A DNA stretch of 64,000 nucleotides from assembly GCA_964370065.1 (NCBI GenBank), contig CAYJGK010000005.1:13837-77836 (forward strand), read 5' to 3'. The notes under the pieces were generated by a model that did no database searches, was not told where the DNA came from, and was given only the letters and a program-made list of their open reading frames with translations. Positions 60,714-64,000 of the stretch are shown here, in pieces. Position numbers and translations under genes: made by a program. The stretch is from CAMQRS01 sp964370065 (lineage in GTDB: Bacteria; Bacillota_I; Bacilli_A; Erysipelotrichales; Erysipelotrichaceae). Positions within the stretch are counted from its first letter, which is position 1. The number at the start of each line of letters is the position of its first letter.

Positions 60714-62750
60714 TCAATAGAGGTTAGATTGTTCGCCATATACGAACTCACGCATTAAATAATATAGTGCTTCTTTATCTATATTTTTTTCAATGGCCTC
60801 TTTAAAATTACTCTCTTTTATCAAGTTAGCGATTGTAATTAAAGCTTCTACATGCTCTGTATTATTTCGCGAACAAAAACTAAAGAAAATGGATAAAGGT
60901 CTGTTTTCAAAGATAACAGGCTTCTTTAATATTGTTAAAACAATTCCTGATTTCATTATTTCTCCTTTTTGGGTGCTAGCATGCGGAATGGAAATTAAGT
61001 CATCGATTATCATATAACTACCATAGTTATTAAAAGAATAGAGTAGATTTTCTTTATATTGTGGTTTCGAATAATTGTTTTTAACTAAAAACTGACCTGC
61101 ATCTAAAATTACACTTTGCCAATCAGGCATGGAATCATATATTAAGATGTTATCGATAGGTAATAAATCCAATAGTGTTAATTTGGTATTATCTAAATCA
61201 TTAATCAGGTTATTTCCAAATTTATGTTTTATGGTTGAGATTAAATTTGATTTATCACTAATAATACAACTATCCTCTATCGTTGCTATTAACTCACTTA
61301 GTTTAATTTTGTTGGCGATATTTTTTTCTAAGCGATTATTCAAAACGTTAAAATCTTCAGTAGTTAAAATGGGATTAACATGAATGATATTTGTATTACA
61401 ATCTAGTTTTAATGATTTTATTGTAGTTATTATATAATCAATACTGGCATCAATATTGAATTGATGAATACGATTTAAAGCAATGCAATCAACTATATTA
61501 ACAGCATATTTATCACTAAGTTGTTGTTCTAATAATTTGGAGGTACCATAACCATGAGAACAAACAATTAATATCTGATGTTTCGTATTGTTAGTCAAGT
61601 TTTTAAAACGATTAATAGCCGTTAAAAAGTGTATCGTTACTAACGCTAATTCATTATTATCGATATTGTGTGAGGTAAAAAAATTTAATTTATTTAAAAC
61701 ATTTCTAGTGATTTTAAATTCATTAGGATATCTTTCTATAATGTCATTTGCATCAATATCTTCCAGTCGAATATTATTATTTAAACGAAACATCGTTGGC
61801 TTAATATGTAACATTAAACTACGATATAGCTGGTGATCAAGATTTAAATTTAAATTAATTGCATCAGAAAATAAATCAATGATTTTAACTACTAATAAAT
61901 GATAATCAAACCAATTATCTACATCATTAAACAAGTGGTGCGTGTAACTACAATTTTTAATAAATTGTAGCAAGTACTGAAGTTCAATTTTTGAATATAA
62001 AAAATGGAAAGAGTTACATAAGTTGGTATAGCTTTTAATAGTGTTTGCGGATAATGTAACATCGTTATTAAAATAGGATATAAATTTATTTTGCGTGGAA
62101 CGATGTATTAATATTTGAATATAAGACACTACTATTTCAAAAGAAGAATCAGATAATTGGATGTTTTCTTCCACCAGAATATTATCAACAAATTCCTTAA
62201 TAAGAATATAGTTGTTATTTTGAGTGTTAAAATAAAGGTTTAGATTTTTTTGTTCAAATTTTGATAGTTTTTTATATTCAAAAAACAATTGTAAAAACAA
62301 TTGTCTAATATTAGTTTCCTCGCCAACAAGTTTTAGACCTTTTTTATGATTGGGAATTAAACTTAAATTATTTTTGGTTAATAGAGACGTTATTTCTTCT
62401 AAATAGTTTTTAACTGATGATCTGCTTATTTCAAGTTCGATTGCTGTATTTGTTAAGTTAAGATGATCATTTTTTAAAAGACTATATATTAGTGATAATT
62501 TTTTTAATTCTGCTGAATGTGGGATAGCAATGTTTTCTTGTAAATATTCTTTTATATACTCCGTATTGTTTAAATGAATATAACCAGATTTAATATAGAT
62601 TTTTGCCCTTGGAACAAAAGTTTGAATATTACGAATATAGTTTTGAACACTTCTTGTTGAGATATTGAATTCAATAAGTAGAGTGGATAGCTCTATGGAC
62701 TCATATTTAGAAATATATTCTAAAAATTTTAACTCTTTATTATTTAACAT
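60714..62750 (-). CDS. PRD-containing PTS-regulated transcription regulator
   Basis: A 678-residue activator or antiterminator of the MtlR/LicR/BglG-type family. Two N-terminal helix-turn-helix regions (about 1-60, IELSTLLIEFNISTRSVQNYIR; and about 90-150, LNLTNTAIELEISRSSVKNYLEEI) are followed by PRD-like helices (about 180-390). An EIIB-like domain with LIVCSHGYGTS (Cys 397) and an EIIA-like domain with IPHAST (His 590) come last. These sites are phosphorylated by PTS proteins to set activity. It is divergent from a PTS EIIA gene, its likely target. Confidence 0.9.
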   Translation of the reverse strand: MLNNKELKFLEYISKYESIELSTLLIEFNISTRSVQNYIRNIQTFVPRAKIYIKSGYIHLNNTEYIKEYLQENIAIPHSAELKKLSLIYSLLKNDHLNLTNTAIELEISRSSVKNYLEEITSLLTKNNLSLIPNHKKGLKLVGEETNIRQLFLQLFFEYKKLSKFEQKNLNLYFNTQNNNYILIKEFVDNILVEENIQLSDSSFEIVVSYIQILIHRSTQNKFISYFNNDVTLSANTIKSYTNLCNSFHFLYSKIELQYLLQFIKNCSYTHHLFNDVDNWFDYHLLVVKIIDLFSDAINLNLNLDHQLYRSLMLHIKPTMFRLNNNIRLEDIDANDIIERYPNEFKITRNVLNKLNFFTSHNIDNNELALVTIHFLTAINRFKNLTNNTKHQILIVCSHGYGTSKLLEQQLSDKYAVNIVDCIALNRIHQFNIDASIDYIITTIKSLKLDCNTNIIHVNPILTTEDFNVLNNRLEKNIANKIKLSELIATIEDSCIISDKSNLISTIKHKFGNNLINDLDNTKLTLLDLLPIDNILIYDSMPDWQSVILDAGQFLVKNNYSKPQYKENLLYSFNNYGSYMIIDDLISIPHASTQKGEIMKSGIVLTILKKPVIFENRPLSIFFSFCSRNNTEHVEALITIANLIKESNFKEAIEKNIDKEALYYLMREFVYGEQSNLY

Positions 62751-62824
62751 AATTTACCCTCACCATTATATGTACTTCTATTATAAAACAAATAACAAAT
62801 TATAAAAGGACATTTTTTTGCGCA

Positions 62825-62850
62825 AAAATATGCAAAAAGTTGCATATTTT
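62825..62850. promoter_or_regulatory. Inverted repeat in the PTS divergent promoter region
   Basis: AAAATATGCAA-N4-TTGCATATTTT, 11-bp perfect arms, lies between the PRD regulator and the EIIA gene. It is a candidate binding site for the regulator. Confidence 0.6.
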
Positions 62851-62916
62851 AAAATTGTTATGTAGGTGCTATCATAAAATCATAAAAATTATTATGAATT
62901 TAGAAAGGAGAAAAAT

Positions 62917-63342
62917 ATGAAAGAATACTTAACTGAAAAGCATATTGAATGTTTGGATAGAGTTAACAGTTGGGAAGATAGTATCATTGAATCATCGAAG
63001 GCATTATTAACGAATGGTTATATAAATGATAGTTATATAACCGGTATGATTCAAAGTGTAGTTGATAATGGACCATATATGGTTATATTACCAGAAATTG
63101 CCATGCCACATACGGATCCAAGTAAAGGGGTATTAAAAACAGGGATATCGTTATTAAAAGTGAATGAGCCAGTGATTTTTCCAGAAAATAAACCAGTGCG
63201 CTTATTAATTACTCTTGCTGCTACAAGTGGAGACGAACATATGAATCTATTATCTAAGCTAACAGATTTTTTAATAGATGAAGAGAAGGTAAGTTCAATA
63301 TTAGCGTGTTCAACTAAAGAAGAACTAATGGCAGTAGTATGA
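62917..63342 (+). CDS. PTS EIIA component (fructose/mannitol-like EIIA-2 family)
   Basis: A 141-residue cytoplasmic phosphocarrier. The phosphorylated His is H65 in LPEIAMPHTDPSKGVLKTGISLLKV, and NKPVRLLITLAATSGDEHMNLLSKLTDFL completes the fold. The sugar is unknown; galactitol, ascorbate and fructose systems use this EIIA type. GGAG precedes the ATG. The stop overlaps the start of the next gene (ATGA). EIIB and EIIC genes would be expected beyond the window. Confidence 0.9.
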   Translation: MKEYLTEKHIECLDRVNSWEDSIIESSKALLTNGYINDSYITGMIQSVVDNGPYMVILPEIAMPHTDPSKGVLKTGISLLKVNEPVIFPENKPVRLLITLAATSGDEHMNLLSKLTDFLIDEEKVSSILACSTKEELMAVV

Positions 63343-64000
63343 GTGAGGTAGTAGCATATGATTTAGTTGTTAATGGACTTAATATTAAAGCCAAGTATAG
63401 TAAAGAAACAGTGAATGAAATATTAGTGCCATTATTAGATGAAATCCAAAAATTATATGAACTAAAACGCAGAAGAATAGTAGTATTTATTGCTGCTCCT
63501 CCCGCAACGGGAAAATCTACATTAACCCTAGTGTTGGAGAAATTAGCAAAGAGTAAAGGGTTTGAAGAAGTGCAAGCTTTAGGGATGGATGGTTTCCATT
63601 ATAATGAAAAATATTTAAATCAAAACTATATTTATAAAGATGATGATAAAATTCTATTAAAGGAAATTAAAGGCAGTCCTGAAACATTTGATATTGAAAA
63701 GTTATTCAATAAAATAGGGCGTTTAAAATATGAGAATGTACTTTGGCCAATATATGATCGTATTTTACATGATGTTGTTGAAGAGCAAATAAATGTTAGT
63801 AAAAAAATTGTATTGATTGAAGGGAATTGGTTATTACTTAATGAAGAAAAGTGGAAAGATTTGAAGGAGTTATGTGACTTTAGTATCTTAATAAAAGCGC
63901 AATTACCGCAATTAAAAGAGCGTTTAATTAATCGAAAGGTCATGGGAGGAAAATCAATCGAAGACGCCACAAAATTTTATGAAGAAAGTGACAGTAAAAA
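63339..64000 (+). CDS. P-loop sugar/nucleoside kinase-like protein, cut by window end
   Basis: The first 220 residues of a P-loop kinase of the uridine kinase/phosphoribulokinase/pantothenate-kinase-like superfamily. Walker A is AAPPATGKSTL (about residues 54-64). MDGFHYNEKYL, SPETFDIEKLFNKIG, YDRILHDVVEEQI and LIEGNWLLLNE follow in the family order. Fructose-import kinases of sugar transport operons (FrcK-like) look similar. It is coupled to the EIIA gene by an ATGA overlap. The C-terminus is missing. Confidence 0.85.
   Translation, partial: MSEVVAYDLVVNGLNIKAKYSKETVNEILVPLLDEIQKLYELKRRRIVVFIAAPPATGKSTLTLVLEKLAKSKGFEEVQALGMDGFHYNEKYLNQNYIYKDDDKILLKEIKGSPETFDIEKLFNKIGRLKYENVLWPIYDRILHDVVEEQINVSKKIVLIEGNWLLLNEEKWKDLKELCDFSILIKAQLPQLKERLINRKVMGGKSIEDATKFYEESDSK

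Overview
This is a strongly AT-rich, densely packed bacterial chromosome segment that spans the replication origin of a low-GC Bacillota. The order dnaA-dnaN-yaaA-recF-gyrB-gyrA on one side of a DnaA-box-rich gap and rpmH-rnpA-yidC-jag on the other is the classic Firmicutes oriC neighbourhood. No sporulation genes are visible, the SRP RNA is short, and DeoR-, PRD- and MerR-controlled modules are present. An Erysipelotrichia-like commensal would fit, but that placement is inference. UGA acts as a stop codon, so this is not a mollicute code.

Left arm (1-27 kb, mostly minus strand, codirectional with the leftward fork): an OmpR-type two-component pair whose kinase is cut by the window edge; an SPL-type radical SAM protein; a complete phosphate module, phoPR-pstSCAB-phoU, with matching tandem TTAACA Pho boxes in front of phoP and pstS; a plus-strand GNAT-rodA pair; nadK divergent from a CYTH protein and a DUF1294 protein; recR-ybaB-dnaX-tadA with a small SRP RNA; two perfect parS sites; a membrane-anchored Ig-like protein; serS behind a T-box; then gyrA, gyrB, recF, yaaA, dnaN and dnaA.

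Origin (27,212-27,736): two consensus DnaA boxes and several TTTTCCACA variants, with more variants in the dnaA-dnaN gap.

Right arm (27.7-64 kb, mostly plus strand): an alpha/beta hydrolase, rpmH, rnpA, yidC, jag, two small unknown genes and a DUF3307 protein; pth-mfd; an ACR3 arsenite exporter behind two ArsR-like operators; a GNAT, rqcP, a free-methionine-sulfoxide reductase, a Gfo/Idh/MocA oxidoreductase and a zinc-ribbon membrane protein; a site-2-protease homologue; a DivIC/FtsB protein; a J-protein coupled to a membrane protein with acidic tandem repeats; mutS, mutL-miaA-Nudix; a DeoR regulator and deoC; a MerR-controlled SDR; aroK-mntP-rarA; a TetR, heterodimeric ABC transporter, thiazoline-hydrolase-like and methyltransferase cluster; and the start of a PTS locus (PRD regulator, EIIA, P-loop kinase cut by the window end).

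Two 100-N gaps (43,002-43,101 and 59,280-59,379) are each flanked by an identical 55-bp sequence. They look like assembly joins rather than real missing DNA, and both interrupted genes become intact if the copies are overlapped. The most interesting items for follow-up are the ABC/thiazoline-hydrolase/methyltransferase cluster, the acidic-repeat partner of the J-protein, and the well-resolved operator architectures (Pho, MerR, ArsR-like, parS). I found no mobile elements, CRISPR arrays, rRNA or tRNA genes.
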